DNA of 64,000 nt. It comes from an uncultured Chitinophagaceae bacterium (GTDB lineage: Bacteria; Bacteroidota; Bacteroidia; Chitinophagales; Chitinophagaceae). The number at the start of each line of letters is the position of its first letter. The stretch's first letter is position 1. Position numbers and translations under genes: made by a program. The stretch is taken from NCBI GenBank assembly GCA_903895845.1, contig CAITVK010000028.1:1-64000 (forward strand), written 5' to 3'. Below, piece by piece: positions 8,851 through 18,123 of the stretch. The notes beneath the pieces are model-generated. The model saw only the letters and a list, made by a program, of their open reading frames with translations. It searched no databases and was not told the origin of the DNA.

Positions 8851-8872
8851 CTCAATGTTTATCGCACTATTT

Positions 8873-9340
8873 TTAGATGTTTATTGCATCTACCTGAAAC
8901 TTAATGATGCCTGTTGGGGTGCTTATTTCAGCAATTTCTCCAACAGCCTTACCTAGTAATCCGCTACCGATGGGTGAAGATGCAGAAATCTTTCCTAGTT
9001 TCAAATCAGCTTCTTTCTGACCAACAATCTGATAAGTCATTACTTTCTTGTTAGCCAGATTGGTGATAGTAACTTTTGTCAACACTGCCACTTTACTGGT
9101 ATCGATGGTGTTGGGATCAACTATTTTAGCGTTAGCGATGATGCCTTCCAATTGTTTTATTCTTGCTTCGAGCATCCCTTGCGCTTCTTTTGCAGAGTCG
9201 TATTCGGCATTTTCCTTCAAGTCGCCCTTTTCTCTTGCTTCGGCGATGGCTCTCGATGCAGCGGGTCTGTCTATGCCCTTCATGCGTTGCAATTCTTCGC
9301 GCATTTTGGTGAATGTCTCTTGTGTTACGTAGTCGCTCAT
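8873..9340 (-). CDS. greA: Transcription elongation factor GreA
   Basis: A 155-residue protein that enters the RNA polymerase secondary channel and stimulates cleavage of backtracked RNA. The N-terminal coiled coil ends in REKGDLKENAEYDSAKEAQG (about residues 36-55), with the acidic tip residues DLKENAEY that coordinate magnesium. The C-terminal FKBP-like domain has ISASSPIGSGLLGKAVGE. Length and motifs are normal. The 5' leader is unusual: a terminator-like hairpin with a U-run lies between the predicted -7 box and the start codon. Confidence 0.94.
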   Translation of the reverse strand: MSDYVTQETFTKMREELQRMKGIDRPAASRAIAEAREKGDLKENAEYDSAKEAQGMLEARIKQLEGIIANAKIVDPNTIDTSKVAVLTKVTITNLANKKVMTYQIVGQKEADLKLGKISASSPIGSGLLGKAVGEIAEISTPTGIIKFQVDAINI

Positions 9341-9363
9341 ATAAATCTGTTTAGACTGTTATC

Positions 9364-9401
9364 AAAAAAAATACAACGCCACAGAAACTGCGGCGTTGTA
9401 T
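9364..9401 (-). terminator. Terminator-like hairpin in the greA leader
   Basis: Read leftward, a 14-bp stem with one mismatch (ATACAACGCCGCAG pairing with CTGTGGCGTTGTAT, loop TTT) is followed by about eight T residues. It ends 24 bp before the greA start codon. It could end upstream transcripts, attenuate greA, or release a small leader RNA. Confidence 0.75.
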
Positions 9402-9406
9402 CAGGA

Positions 9407-9414
9407 CAAATATA
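9407..9414 (-). promoter_or_regulatory. Possible -7 box (TATATTTG) for greA
   Basis: The minus strand reads TATATTTG, matching TAnnTTTG. Transcription would begin near 9400, at the foot of the leader hairpin. No clear -33 element is visible. Confidence 0.45.
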
Positions 9415-9497
9415 TAATAATCTTAAATAAAGAAAAAAATAAATTGTTAATTGAGTATTTACTGGTGGTGATTTACTATTTATCCAACAATTATACG

Positions 9498-9661
9498 CAT
9501 TTCCTTGCTTGGTTCCAGCATTCCCTTACTTGGTTGCGTCACTCACTTGCTTGGTTCTGTCATCCACTCGCTTGGTTTTGTCCTTCCCTCACTTGGTTCC
9601 AGCATCCCCTTGCTTGGTTTTATCACTCACTTGCTTGGTTCTAGCGTTCCCTTGCTTGAGT
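9498..9661. repeat. 21-bp tandem array A2 (about 8 units)
   Basis: Seven complete and one partial unit of exactly 21 bp share the core CCCTTGCTTGGTT. The last unit folds back on an inverted copy downstream: arms 9647-9663 and 9669-9685, 17 bp with one G-T pair. The array lies between leuS and greA, both leftward. The rest of the 9341-9812 gap holds nothing recognisable. Confidence 0.9.
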
Positions 9662-9685
9662 GAAAGCCTCACTCGAGCAAGGGAA
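9647..9685. repeat. Terminal hairpin of array A2
   Basis: TTCCCTTGCTTGAGTGA and TCACTCGAGCAAGGGAA form a 17-bp stem with a 5-base loop. It is a normal unit followed by an inverted unit at the array edge, a design also seen at A4 and A6. Confidence 0.85.
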
Positions 9686-9812
9686 TCACCCATTTACGCA
9701 TGTTTCTGATTATAAAACGAATATCTAACGTAAAGAATCGGGTATCGTGAGTCGGGAATCGCTAGTATTATCGCTTACATCAACTGGCGATTTTCGATTC
9801 ACGACTTCCGCT

Positions 9813-12761
9813 CTATATCACCACATTAATCATCCTTCCTTTTACGAAGATGATTTTCTTAGGCGCTTTTCCTTCCAACCATTTCTGTACAGTTTCGTTG
9901 GAAGTCACAGCCGCTTCTACTTCTGCTTGCGCCATATCTAACGGAAGATTCAGGTTAGTACGCACTTTTCCATTGATGCTCACCGGATATTCCTTACTAC
10001 TTTCCACTACATACTTCGCTTCAAACTGAGGGAAAGCAGCATCAATAATGAAGGTCTCATTACCCAAGCTATGCCATAGTTCTTCCGCAATATGCGGCGC
10101 ATAAGGAGTTAATAAAATCAATATCGGTTCGAGGATGGCACGCTTGTGACATTTAATATCCGCCAAATCATTCACGCAAACCATAAAGGCACTCACAGCG
10201 GTGTTAAAGCTAAAGCGTTCGGTGTCATCTTCAATCTTCTTGATGGTACGGTGCAATATCTTTAGTTCATCGGCGGTAGGTTCGGCTTCATTCCAAACTT
10301 TACCCTTTTGTTCATCATAAAACAAACGCCAAAGCTTCTTCAAGAAACGGTGAACACCTTCAATACCTTTCGTATCCCAAGGCTTACTTTGTTCAATTGG
10401 CCCCAAGAACATCTCGTACATACGGAAAGTATCTGCGCCAAATTTGGTTACAAGGTCATCTGGATTAACCGTATTGAATTTAGATTTAGACATCTTTTCT
10501 GTCTCAACACCGCAGATGTATTTTCCATCTTCTAGGATTAAAAAAGAAGCTGAATACTCATTATTCCTCCATTCTTTGAACTTATTAATATCCAATTCTA
10601 GTCCATCAACGATATTAACATCAACATGAATGGAATTTAAACTGATTTTAGAGTATTCATTTAATACTGAAACTCCAAATTTCAATTCAGGGTTTACTTG
10701 ATGTAAATATTCTAACGCTTCTAAAGTTCCCATGTGAATCATTTTAGAATAATGCCCATGAGAAATATATATGTCAGCAATGATGTTTCTTGAAATATGA
10801 ATAAAATCGGCTCTATATACAAACCTACTACTGCCCGTAATCATCCCCTGATTCAATAGCTTCTTGAATGGTTCATCAAAGCCTAAGTGTCCTAAGTCGT
10901 ACAAAACCTTTGTCCACAAACGGCTATACAATAAATGCCCCACGGCATGTTCCGTTCCTCCAATGTATAAATCCACCTGATTCCAGTAATCCGTCGCTTG
11001 TCTGCTGGCAAATTCAGTGTCGTTGTTATTATCCATATAACGAAGGAAATACCAGGAAGACCCTGCATAACCAGGCATGGTGTTGGTTTCAAGCTTACCA
11101 CCAAGATCCCCATTTAGGGGGGAAGGGGGGCGATTGAACCATTCAGGAATATTAGCCAATGGGCCTTCGCCATCTGGGCCTGGAGAATAAGATTCTACTT
11201 TAGGTAATTCAAGTGGCAACTCACTTTCAGACAATGGATAGGCAATGCCATTCTTCCACACAATCGGGAAAGGCTCGCCCCAATACCGCTGACGGCTAAA
11301 GGCTGCATCACGCATACGATAGTTAATCTTGCGCTTGCCAATGCCCATTTCTTCTAGTTTATCCACCACTATCTGTATGGCATCACGCAATACCACACCA
11401 TTCAAAAAGCCACTGTTCGTAAGCTTTGCATCTTTGGTAGCATTGGGTTCTGTGCCATTAAAGGCATCGCCCAAGATATTTGTGATGGGAATATTGAAAT
11501 GATTGGCAAACTTAAAGTCACGCTCATCACCACAGGGCACTGCCATGATAGCCCCTGTTCCATAACCCGCCAAAACGTATTCGCTTATCCAGATAGGTAT
11601 TTCGCGACCATCAAACGGATTGATGGCATAAGCACCTGTAAAGGCACCGGTTATCTTTTTCTCGGCTTGACGTTCACGCTCACTACGGCTTTTTACGTAA
11701 GTTATATATTCTTCTACAGTCTTCTGTTGCGCTGCAGAAGTAATCCCCGCCACCAACTCATGCTCTGGTGAAACCACCATAAAGTCAACGCCAAAGATGG
11801 TATCGGGTCTTGTTGTATAAACCTTTAGTTGTAAGTCAGAACCTACATTTGCTTCGTTATCGGTTAACGGTTGACGGTCAACGGTTTTCACTTTGAAATC
11901 TATCTCCGCCCCCGTACTTTTCCCAATCCAGTTGGTTTGCATTTCTTTCATGGCATCGCTCCATTCCAGCTTCTGCAAATCATTCAATAGACGGTCTGCA
12001 TAATCCGTAATGCGTAAATACCATTGGCGCAAACGCTTCTTTTCTACTGGGTGTCCGCCACGTTCGCTAACACCGTTCACCACTTCATCATTAGCTAACA
12101 CTGTTCCCAATGCCTCGCACCAATTCACCTCGCCATAACCACAAAAGGCCAAACGGAACTCCATCAATATATCTTGTTGTTCCTTCTCAGTAAAGGCTTT
12201 CCATTCTTCAGCAGAAAAAGATTTTACGGTAGCACGAAGTCCATCTATTTGTGTAGAACCCTCTGTTTCGAAAGCCTTCACCAACTCAGTGATGGGCGTA
12301 GCTTTCTGTGTGATAGGGTTAAAATAACTATTAAACAATTGAAGGAAAATCCATTGTGTCCACTTATAATATTTAGGGTCACAGGTCAATACTTCCCGAT
12401 CCCAATCATAACAAAAACCAATCTTATCCAACTGCTTGCGGAAGTTGGCAATATTCTGCTCGGTAGAAACCGCTGGATGAACCCCATGTTCTATTGCATA
12501 TTGCTCTGCAGGTAACCCGAAGGCATCATACCCCATTGGGTGCAATACGTTAAAACCTTTTAGGCGTTTATATCTACTAAAAATATCGCTGGCGATATAG
12601 CCTAATGGATGTCCTACATGTAAACCCGCACCACTAGGGTAAGGAAACATATCCAACACATAATACTTAGGCTTGTCGCTAGTATTACTCACTTTATAAG
12701 CCTTAGACTCATTCCATTTACCCTGCCATTTCTGTTCTAATTCCGAGAAATTGTATTCCAT
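9813..12761 (-). CDS. leuS: Leucyl-tRNA synthetase
   Basis: Class I synthetase charging tRNA-Leu. It shows HVGH (residues 48-51), HPMGYDAFGLPAEQYA, the editing domain with TTRPDTIFG, SRQRYWGEPFPI, GSSWYFLRYMD and KMSKS (near 756-760). A long segment between the GMITGSS region and KMSKS is normal for Bacteroidota enzymes. Two stretches look foreign: residues about 291-302 (VDRQPLTDNE) and 543-553 (PPSPLNGDLGG). Both are encoded by palindromic, intergenic-type repeat DNA read in frame. The 982-residue frame is open throughout, so the gene is probably functional. It diverges from ftsX. Confidence 0.94.
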   Translation of the reverse strand: MEYNFSELEQKWQGKWNESKAYKVSNTSDKPKYYVLDMFPYPSGAGLHVGHPLGYIASDIFSRYKRLKGFNVLHPMGYDAFGLPAEQYAIEHGVHPAVSTEQNIANFRKQLDKIGFCYDWDREVLTCDPKYYKWTQWIFLQLFNSYFNPITQKATPITELVKAFETEGSTQIDGLRATVKSFSAEEWKAFTEKEQQDILMEFRLAFCGYGEVNWCEALGTVLANDEVVNGVSERGGHPVEKKRLRQWYLRITDYADRLLNDLQKLEWSDAMKEMQTNWIGKSTGAEIDFKVKTVDRQPLTDNEANVGSDLQLKVYTTRPDTIFGVDFMVVSPEHELVAGITSAAQQKTVEEYITYVKSRSERERQAEKKITGAFTGAYAINPFDGREIPIWISEYVLAGYGTGAIMAVPCGDERDFKFANHFNIPITNILGDAFNGTEPNATKDAKLTNSGFLNGVVLRDAIQIVVDKLEEMGIGKRKINYRMRDAAFSRQRYWGEPFPIVWKNGIAYPLSESELPLELPKVESYSPGPDGEGPLANIPEWFNRPPSPLNGDLGGKLETNTMPGYAGSSWYFLRYMDNNNDTEFASRQATDYWNQVDLYIGGTEHAVGHLLYSRLWTKVLYDLGHLGFDEPFKKLLNQGMITGSSRFVYRADFIHISRNIIADIYISHGHYSKMIHMGTLEALEYLHQVNPELKFGVSVLNEYSKISLNSIHVDVNIVDGLELDINKFKEWRNNEYSASFLILEDGKYICGVETEKMSKSKFNTVNPDDLVTKFGADTFRMYEMFLGPIEQSKPWDTKGIEGVHRFLKKLWRLFYDEQKGKVWNEAEPTADELKILHRTIKKIEDDTERFSFNTAVSAFMVCVNDLADIKCHKRAILEPILILLTPYAPHIAEELWHSLGNETFIIDAAFPQFEAKYVVESSKEYPVSINGKVRTNLNLPLDMAQAEVEAAVTSNETVQKWLEGKAPKKIIFVKGRMINVVI
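11101..11133. repeat. GC-rich palindromic repeat inside leuS
   Basis: Read on the minus strand, GCCCCCCTTCCCCCCTAAAT followed by GGGGATCT closely resembles the reverse complement of the intergenic repeat at 55054-55084. It adds about ten codons in frame compared with my memory of other LeuRS sequences. Confidence 0.6.
11856..11889. repeat. GTTGAC-type repeat inside leuS
   Basis: The stretch reads CGGTTAACGGTTGACGGTCA then ACGGTT and contains the palindrome TTGACGGTCAA. It looks like simple intergenic repeat DNA translated in frame and lies in the editing-domain entry of LeuRS. Confidence 0.45.
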
Positions 12762-12872
12762 ATAGTCGTTTATCTTCCAAAGAGGAAGTTTTATTTAAAA
12801 TCTGTGTATAAATTATATGCTAAAAATAGGGTTGCACATACTTTAACAACTACCTAAACCGTTTAAGAGGTG

Positions 12873-12880
12873 CAAATGTA
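12873..12880 (-). promoter_or_regulatory. Possible -7 box (TACATTTG) for leuS
   Basis: The minus strand reads TACATTTG, 112 bp before the leuS start. It is divergent to a matching box for ftsX 12 bp away. Confidence 0.35.
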
Positions 12881-12891
12881 GGCGATTGGGT

Positions 12892-12899
12892 TACATTTG
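12892..12899 (+). promoter_or_regulatory. Possible -7 box (TACATTTG) for ftsX
   Basis: TACATTTG matches the Bacteroidota -7 consensus and lies 36 bp before the ftsX start codon. No good -33 TTTG is apparent. Confidence 0.4.
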
Positions 12900-12935
12900 C
12901 GCCTAGTCGTACTCACAATATAAGATAGATTTACA

Positions 12936-13811
12936 ATGGAAACACGAGGCAAAGGGAGCTTGAAAAGAAGTAAGCCCAACTACATTTTCAGTATTATCGG
13001 CGTAGCATTGGTGCTGTTTATCATGGGCATCATGGGATGGTTTTTTCTGAATGTGAAGCAAGCGAGTAACTTGTTTAAGGAGGATATCCGCTTTAGTGCC
13101 TATCTGCGTACGATGAATAAGGATTCTATTAGTCAGATTCAACAGTTTATTGCTCAGAAGCCTTATGCAAAGGGGGTAACTTATGTGAATAAAGAAACTG
13201 CAAAAATCATTTGGAATAAGGAAAATAATGAGGACTGGGCGAAGATACTAGACGTGAACCCATTGCCAGAAAGCATTGACTTCTATGCAAAAGCGGCTTA
13301 TGTGAACAAGGATAGTATGCAAAAAATATCTGACGAACTGATGGGGAAATATGGCAATCAGATAACCGATTTGCAATATCCCAAAAGCCTTGTTACCAAT
13401 CTGGATGAGAAAGCAAAAGTCTATGGACTGGCGTTTCTGGTGATATCTATTTTACTATGTGTGGTGGTTATCTTTAGTATAGACAATACGATAAGATTGG
13501 CTATGTTTAGTAATCGTTTCCTGATTAAAACAATGCAAATGGTGGGCGCAACAAGAAGCTTCATTGCCCGGCCAATGGGCATTAAAGCAATTATAAACGG
13601 CTGCATCAGTGGGCTGCTTGCAATAACCTTATTGGGTGTGCTGATTGGATGGCTTGAAAACCAAATTCCTGAGTTAAAAGCCATCAATGATACCAACCAG
13701 ACACTTTTGTTGTTTAGTGGAATGATTTTACTAGGTGTTGGCATCTCGCTTTTCAGTACGCATAGAAGTGTGATTAAATATCTGAAAATGAAGTTGGATG
13801 ACCTTTATTAA
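12936..13811 (+). CDS. ftsX: Cell division protein FtsX
   Basis: A 291-residue permease-like subunit of the FtsEX complex, which links the cytoplasmic ATPase FtsE to peptidoglycan hydrolase activation at the septum. The first membrane helix is at about residues 16-40. A periplasmic domain follows (about 45-160, with FSAYLRTM), then three more helices, with MFSNRFLIKTMQMVGATRSFI between helices 2 and 3, a segment typical of FtsX. ftsE is not adjacent. The DUF3098 gene follows, as is common in this phylum. Confidence 0.92.
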   Translation: METRGKGSLKRSKPNYIFSIIGVALVLFIMGIMGWFFLNVKQASNLFKEDIRFSAYLRTMNKDSISQIQQFIAQKPYAKGVTYVNKETAKIIWNKENNEDWAKILDVNPLPESIDFYAKAAYVNKDSMQKISDELMGKYGNQITDLQYPKSLVTNLDEKAKVYGLAFLVISILLCVVVIFSIDNTIRLAMFSNRFLIKTMQMVGATRSFIARPMGIKAIINGCISGLLAITLLGVLIGWLENQIPELKAINDTNQTLLLFSGMILLGVGISLFSTHRSVIKYLKMKLDDLY

Positions 13812-13925
13812 CTGATAATTATTAATTGAAAATTGATACAAAAAATGTTAATTATCCCTTGTCAATTGTCAATTATAAACTGTCAATTATCAATTATCAA
13901 TTATTCATGCTATTATTGCAACCTA
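13812..13925. repeat. CAATTATCAATTAT-type low-complexity repeat
   Basis: The gap between ftsX and the DUF3098 gene is filled with repeated AATTATCAATT and GTCAATTGTCAATTATAAAC phrases that can fold into AT-rich hairpins. No gene is present. Confidence 0.55.
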
Positions 13926-13933
13926 AATGAAAA

Positions 13934-14230
13934 ATGATGAGTAAAGTAAGTAAACCCACCACATATACCTCAGCAGCAAGCAAAGAGAAAAAAGTTGTGC
14001 CATTGGCGCCCTTATTTACTAAAGATAATTATCTGTGGATGATTATTGGCGGGGTGACTATTGCACTAGGATTGTTGTTGATGAGTGGCGGCAAGAATCA
14101 GGATCCTGCAGTTTTCGATACCAATGTGGTTTATAGTTTTACAAGAATTACGGTAGCCCCTATATTGATTGTAGGCGGATTGGTAGTTGAGATATTTGCT
14201 ATCTTCAAGAAGCAAAAGACAGCTGAATAA
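13934..14230 (+). CDS. DUF3098 membrane protein
   Basis: A 98-residue protein with two membrane helices: LWMIIGGVTIALGLLLMSGG (about 35-54) and ITVAPILIVGGLVVEIFAIF (about 72-91). The linker carries DPAVFDTNVVYSFTRI, as in DUF3098, a Bacteroidota family that regularly follows ftsX. The function is unknown; the association suggests a role in envelope or division work. A strong terminator follows at 14258. Confidence 0.85.
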   Translation: MMSKVSKPTTYTSAASKEKKVVPLAPLFTKDNYLWMIIGGVTIALGLLLMSGGKNQDPAVFDTNVVYSFTRITVAPILIVGGLVVEIFAIFKKQKTAE

Positions 14231-14257
14231 TTTATAATTAGTAACTGATAAAGAGAA

Positions 14258-14289
14258 AGGCGATGAAATTTAGTTTCATCGCCTTTTTT
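14258..14289 (+). terminator. Terminator after the ftsX-DUF3098 pair
   Basis: An 11-bp perfect stem (AGGCGATGAAA with TTTCATCGCCT, loop TTTAG with partial pairing) is followed by a T-run. It lies 28 bp past the DUF3098 stop codon. Confidence 0.9.
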
Positions 14290-14732
14290 GTTTTATACCA
14301 TCGCCTTGTATTTATTCCTTCATATACGCTTTAGACCCTTTTGGAAATTGAGACTAATTATTTATATCTTGTACTTCATGAAAATATTTACGGTCTCAAT
14401 TTTAGATGTAACATACTGATTGCCCCAATCAAAAAACCTTCCTGTACAACCAATACAGCCAAGCTTTATTCATCATTCATTCGTTCTGTTACCTTTCTTT
14501 TGGTTCTGTTCGGTTTTTACTGTCGCTACTTGCTAATTACTGGAGTTCTTGTATGAGTCAATTAGAGTGCTTTTTAGCTAATTGAAACCTCTTATTGAAA
14601 TAATATATTGAAGTTGGGTTAAGTTAAAATTTTCTAGCGAATTAAATAATTGTAGCCACCCATCGCAACCCCCACCATATTCCTATTACGAAACATATTG
14701 ACTGAAAGAAGCGGTCTTATTGTCAAAGAAGC
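14290..14732. other. Intergenic gap with no supported gene
   Basis: A 71-codon frame at 14341-14556 exists but has no start context, domain or neighbour support. I see no RNA gene or repeat array here. Confidence 0.5.
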
Positions 14733-17003
14733 CTATTTGTCTTTATCAACAACGTACTTGTCAGTCTTGATGGAGCCGCTATTAGTGAAAGTATTATTCT
14801 CCAACAGATGCCTTGCCCGTACATTGTCACCATAAGAAATGAGGGTTTTGTTAGGGTTGCAGTTTATGAATTTATTGTTTGTAATGGATGATACCTGAAC
14901 ACCAAATAGATTTATCAGAGAAGAATCGTTGGTGCAGTTTTTTAGTTTATTATCAGTGAATTTTAGGTTAGGTCCCATGGTGCTTTCGTCTTTTCCACCA
15001 CGGTATAAATTCAGAATACTTCCTTTGTTATCGGCAAAATAGCAAGTATTTATTCTCATGTACTCAACGTTATAATAACCCACATTATCGATTTCTTTAT
15101 CTAATGTAAATAAGTTGCAAGTGTTATTGTTAAATTGACAACCATCAATAATAATTTCATCGGAAATAGAATACTTGGGAGTAAGTAGAAAATTTGTAGC
15201 AACGAGATTTTGGATAGTACAAAATGATACATCAATATTGGAATGATTTGAACTACCACTTGTATCAGTACTTATAAAACTATTCACATTGCATCCATTG
15301 GCGTTTATGTTTAAATCAAAGAATTGAGCAGAAGCACCGCCTGGAACAATAAATAAAGCAGGAATAATTTCAGTTGTTTTGAAAGAGATAGACTTTTTTA
15401 TTTTAGATAAAAACCTTGAATTAACGTAAGTGATAATAGGTTTCGTAAACAAATATTCATCCCCAGTTAATTCAATGGTTATAGAATGCTTGTCTGTTTG
15501 CATAGCTCTGTAGATATCCTCAGCAGTTGCACATTCCACACGATAGCTATCATTATTCATTAAATCATTGGAAATAATATTATGTGAAGAAACCCAATTT
15601 GCTCCCATTCCTGTCAAAGGATTCTTAATTATCTGTTTATAAAAATGCCAATCATTAAACCCAGCACTCTTGGGGAATCCGTTTTTCAATCGATACGCAG
15701 TTTGTTTCTTAAAGCTTTCTGGTAAGATGTCTTTTGGATTATTAATTGAAAGTGGATTGGCTTGTAATGCTGCAATGGAAGTATCTATTGTATGCTTATC
15801 AAACCCTTCTAGTAAAGATTGGTTGACTGATTTGCTCACCAAATTATTAGCAAAATAGATACTGTCTGTTTTATCGAACACATGATACAAAATAGAATCC
15901 TGGTTATTGGCAAACACATTCTTAAAGATATAGACATTGGCAGGGGCAACACTTCTTTCGCTATCACTGCCCTCGCAAAGACTAAAAGGCGTACAATTAA
16001 TAAAGGTATTGTTGGCAACAACGGCATCACGCACTGGCAAATAACGATAAGCGGGAGAGTTAGGAACCCCGTTCATAATAGCCAAGGGCGAACGGAAATC
16101 TACACCACGGCAATGATAAAATAAGTTATTGACAACCCAATTGCCTTCGTTGATAATACGTACACCACCAGTACCTTCTTTGTCATTTCCTAAAAAGATA
16201 TTGCCTTCTGCTGTATTGTTATTGCCGTGCCTTAGGTTTAAACCACCTTGACATTCCTTGAAAACATTGTTGCGGATAATATTGCCACAAGACTTTATGG
16301 AAATGATTTCCACCTCACCATCGCATCTATCAAAGAGGTTGTTTCTAATGATTGTGTTGCTATAAAAAGTACAATGTTGAGAAACCCCAACCCTGATAAT
16401 TTCACCTGCATTAGAAGCAAGTGGTGGTCTTGGGGCAAAATAATTGCTATCTATACTATGACCATTTAAACGGCTGCGATCATCATCCAAAATCACCGCT
16501 ATCAATACACCCAAGTTCTTTTTGTTGTAGAAAGTACAATGGTCTATTCGGTTGTGTTTACCATACAATGCCACCCAATAGTTCTCTTTTATTCGTTGGG
16601 GATTATTGAAGTTATTGATAGAGCAATTTGTGATCCGACAATCGTTGGCAACAGCACCCTTCAATCTAAATTCCCAAACATTTCCATCGGCAGCAGCACC
16701 ATCTTTAAAGTTAAGTCCCTCGATGATGATATTGTTACCACCAATTCGTAAGAAACTTTTACCATTGATCAAAACCTTTCCAGCCGTTTGCGCTTTGAAA
16801 ACAATGGGTGCTTTTTCTGTTCCACTACAGGTGATTTCTATTTTGCAATCACTCCAGGTGCCATCTTTAAGTACGATAATGTCGCCAGGCAAAGCTTTTT
16901 CATTGGCATTTTTTAGCTCGGAAACTGTTGAAACCACGATTGTCTTGGCACTTACATTATAATACAACAACGCAAGTAGAAGCGAAAGAATAACCTTTTT
17001 CAT
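14733..17003 (-). CDS. PL6 family polysaccharide lyase, two-domain
   Basis: A 756-residue secreted lyase of the alginate lyase / chondroitinase B fold. After a signal peptide ending in VSA, the first right-handed beta-helix carries the PL6 hallmarks NAGEIIRVG, GEVEIISIKS (catalytic Lys) and GGLNLRHGN (catalytic Arg), followed by a second beta-helix domain (about 480-740). This matches two-domain PL6 enzymes, which cleave alginate by beta-elimination; dermatan-type substrates are possible. I start at ATG 17003; a TTG four codons upstream is unlikely. The gene lies 26 bp downstream of the LacI-type regulator and is probably co-transcribed with it. Confidence 0.88.
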   Translation of the reverse strand: MKKVILSLLLALLYYNVSAKTIVVSTVSELKNANEKALPGDIIVLKDGTWSDCKIEITCSGTEKAPIVFKAQTAGKVLINGKSFLRIGGNNIIIEGLNFKDGAAADGNVWEFRLKGAVANDCRITNCSINNFNNPQRIKENYWVALYGKHNRIDHCTFYNKKNLGVLIAVILDDDRSRLNGHSIDSNYFAPRPPLASNAGEIIRVGVSQHCTFYSNTIIRNNLFDRCDGEVEIISIKSCGNIIRNNVFKECQGGLNLRHGNNNTAEGNIFLGNDKEGTGGVRIINEGNWVVNNLFYHCRGVDFRSPLAIMNGVPNSPAYRYLPVRDAVVANNTFINCTPFSLCEGSDSERSVAPANVYIFKNVFANNQDSILYHVFDKTDSIYFANNLVSKSVNQSLLEGFDKHTIDTSIAALQANPLSINNPKDILPESFKKQTAYRLKNGFPKSAGFNDWHFYKQIIKNPLTGMGANWVSSHNIISNDLMNNDSYRVECATAEDIYRAMQTDKHSITIELTGDEYLFTKPIITYVNSRFLSKIKKSISFKTTEIIPALFIVPGGASAQFFDLNINANGCNVNSFISTDTSGSSNHSNIDVSFCTIQNLVATNFLLTPKYSISDEIIIDGCQFNNNTCNLFTLDKEIDNVGYYNVEYMRINTCYFADNKGSILNLYRGGKDESTMGPNLKFTDNKLKNCTNDSSLINLFGVQVSSITNNKFINCNPNKTLISYGDNVRARHLLENNTFTNSGSIKTDKYVVDKDK

Positions 17004-17029
17004 ATAGCAAAGCAAGAGTTATAACTAAT

Positions 17030-18055
17030 TTATTTTGAACCTACTATTTTCAAAGAAGATTCCCTGATAATCAATTTGGGCCTAAGCACAATCTGTTCAT
17101 CATTCATATCTTTATCACTGTGCATCATCTCGATAAACATTTTTGCAGCAGTTTTCCCAAGTTCAAAGGCGGGCATCTCAACGGTAGAGATAGTTGGTGT
17201 CACTAACCTAGTGGAAGGGTCATTATTCATACCTACCAAGCCAATATCATTTGGCATATTCAGCTTTTTTTCCTTAATGGCCAGCATAGCACCGATTGCC
17301 ATTTTATCTGCAATTGCGAATATGGCATCTGGTCTGCGTTTCATTGCCAATAGTTCTTTTGTAGCAAAATAGGCATAGTCCTGATTGAAGTCGCAATAAA
17401 CAATCAAATCCTTATCTACTTTAATATTATTCTGTTTTAGTGCTTTCAGGTATCCTTCCATTCTATTATTACTCAACTCTAGCTTTTTAGGTCCAGAAAG
17501 TATTGCGATCCTTTTATAACCTTGTTCTATAAGATGTTGTGTTGCCAAAAAACCTGCTTCTTCATTATCAAGAATGACCTTTGGTGCATTCAAAGCCGAG
17601 GTAACTCTATCAAAAAGTACCATTGGTTTGTTTTTGTCTTGTATTTTTTTGATATGATCTACCAGCATGGTATCACAAGAAAGAGAAACGATGAATCCAT
17701 CCACCAAGCTGTCCATCAAGCGCTTGGTATTTACGATCTCTCTACCATAACTTTCATTGCTTTGGCAAACCATCACCGTATAACCAGCTTCCAAAGCCAC
17801 TTCATCTATTCCCTTAACCATTGTAGAAATCACAAAGTCCAGATTGGGAACAATTACGCCAATAGTATGGGTTTGTTTCTTTAATAGATGAAGTGCCAAT
17901 TGATTTGGCTGATAATTTAATTGTTCAGCCAGTTCCATTACGGCCTTTCTTGTTTCTTGCTTTACGTCGTGGGTGTCACGTAGTGCTCGGGAAACAGTAG
18001 AAGTAGAAATTTTAAGTGTACGTGCAATGTCCTTAATCGTAGCTTGTTTTTCCAT
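17030..18055 (-). CDS. LacI family transcriptional regulator
   Basis: A 341-residue regulator with an N-terminal helix-turn-helix and hinge (TIKDIARTLKISTSTVSRAL, about residues 6-25) and a periplasmic-binding-protein-like sensor (IGVIVPNLDFVISTMVKGID onward; RMEGYLKAL; GLVGMNNDPSTRLVTPTIST). Such proteins bind a sugar or sugar acid and leave their operator. It sits at the divergence of the lyase locus, so it most likely controls the PL6 gene behind it and the PL17-led genes in front. A candidate operator lies at 18124-18145, about 70 bp from its start codon. The effector is inferred to be a uronate product. Confidence 0.9.
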   Translation of the reverse strand: MEKQATIKDIARTLKISTSTVSRALRDTHDVKQETRKAVMELAEQLNYQPNQLALHLLKKQTHTIGVIVPNLDFVISTMVKGIDEVALEAGYTVMVCQSNESYGREIVNTKRLMDSLVDGFIVSLSCDTMLVDHIKKIQDKNKPMVLFDRVTSALNAPKVILDNEEAGFLATQHLIEQGYKRIAILSGPKKLELSNNRMEGYLKALKQNNIKVDKDLIVYCDFNQDYAYFATKELLAMKRRPDAIFAIADKMAIGAMLAIKEKKLNMPNDIGLVGMNNDPSTRLVTPTISTVEMPAFELGKTAAKMFIEMMHSDKDMNDEQIVLRPKLIIRESSLKIVGSK

Positions 18056-18123
18056 AATAGCAATTGTAAATCTTTGTTTTAGGGGATAAAAGTAAACGAT
18101 ATTTTTTTACTTAAGATAAAATT

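Noticed and set aside
14341-14556. A 71-codon gene downstream of the ftsX-DUF3098 terminator
   Set aside because: No domain, no start context and no neighbour support; Cys/Phe-rich content looks like translated noncoding DNA.
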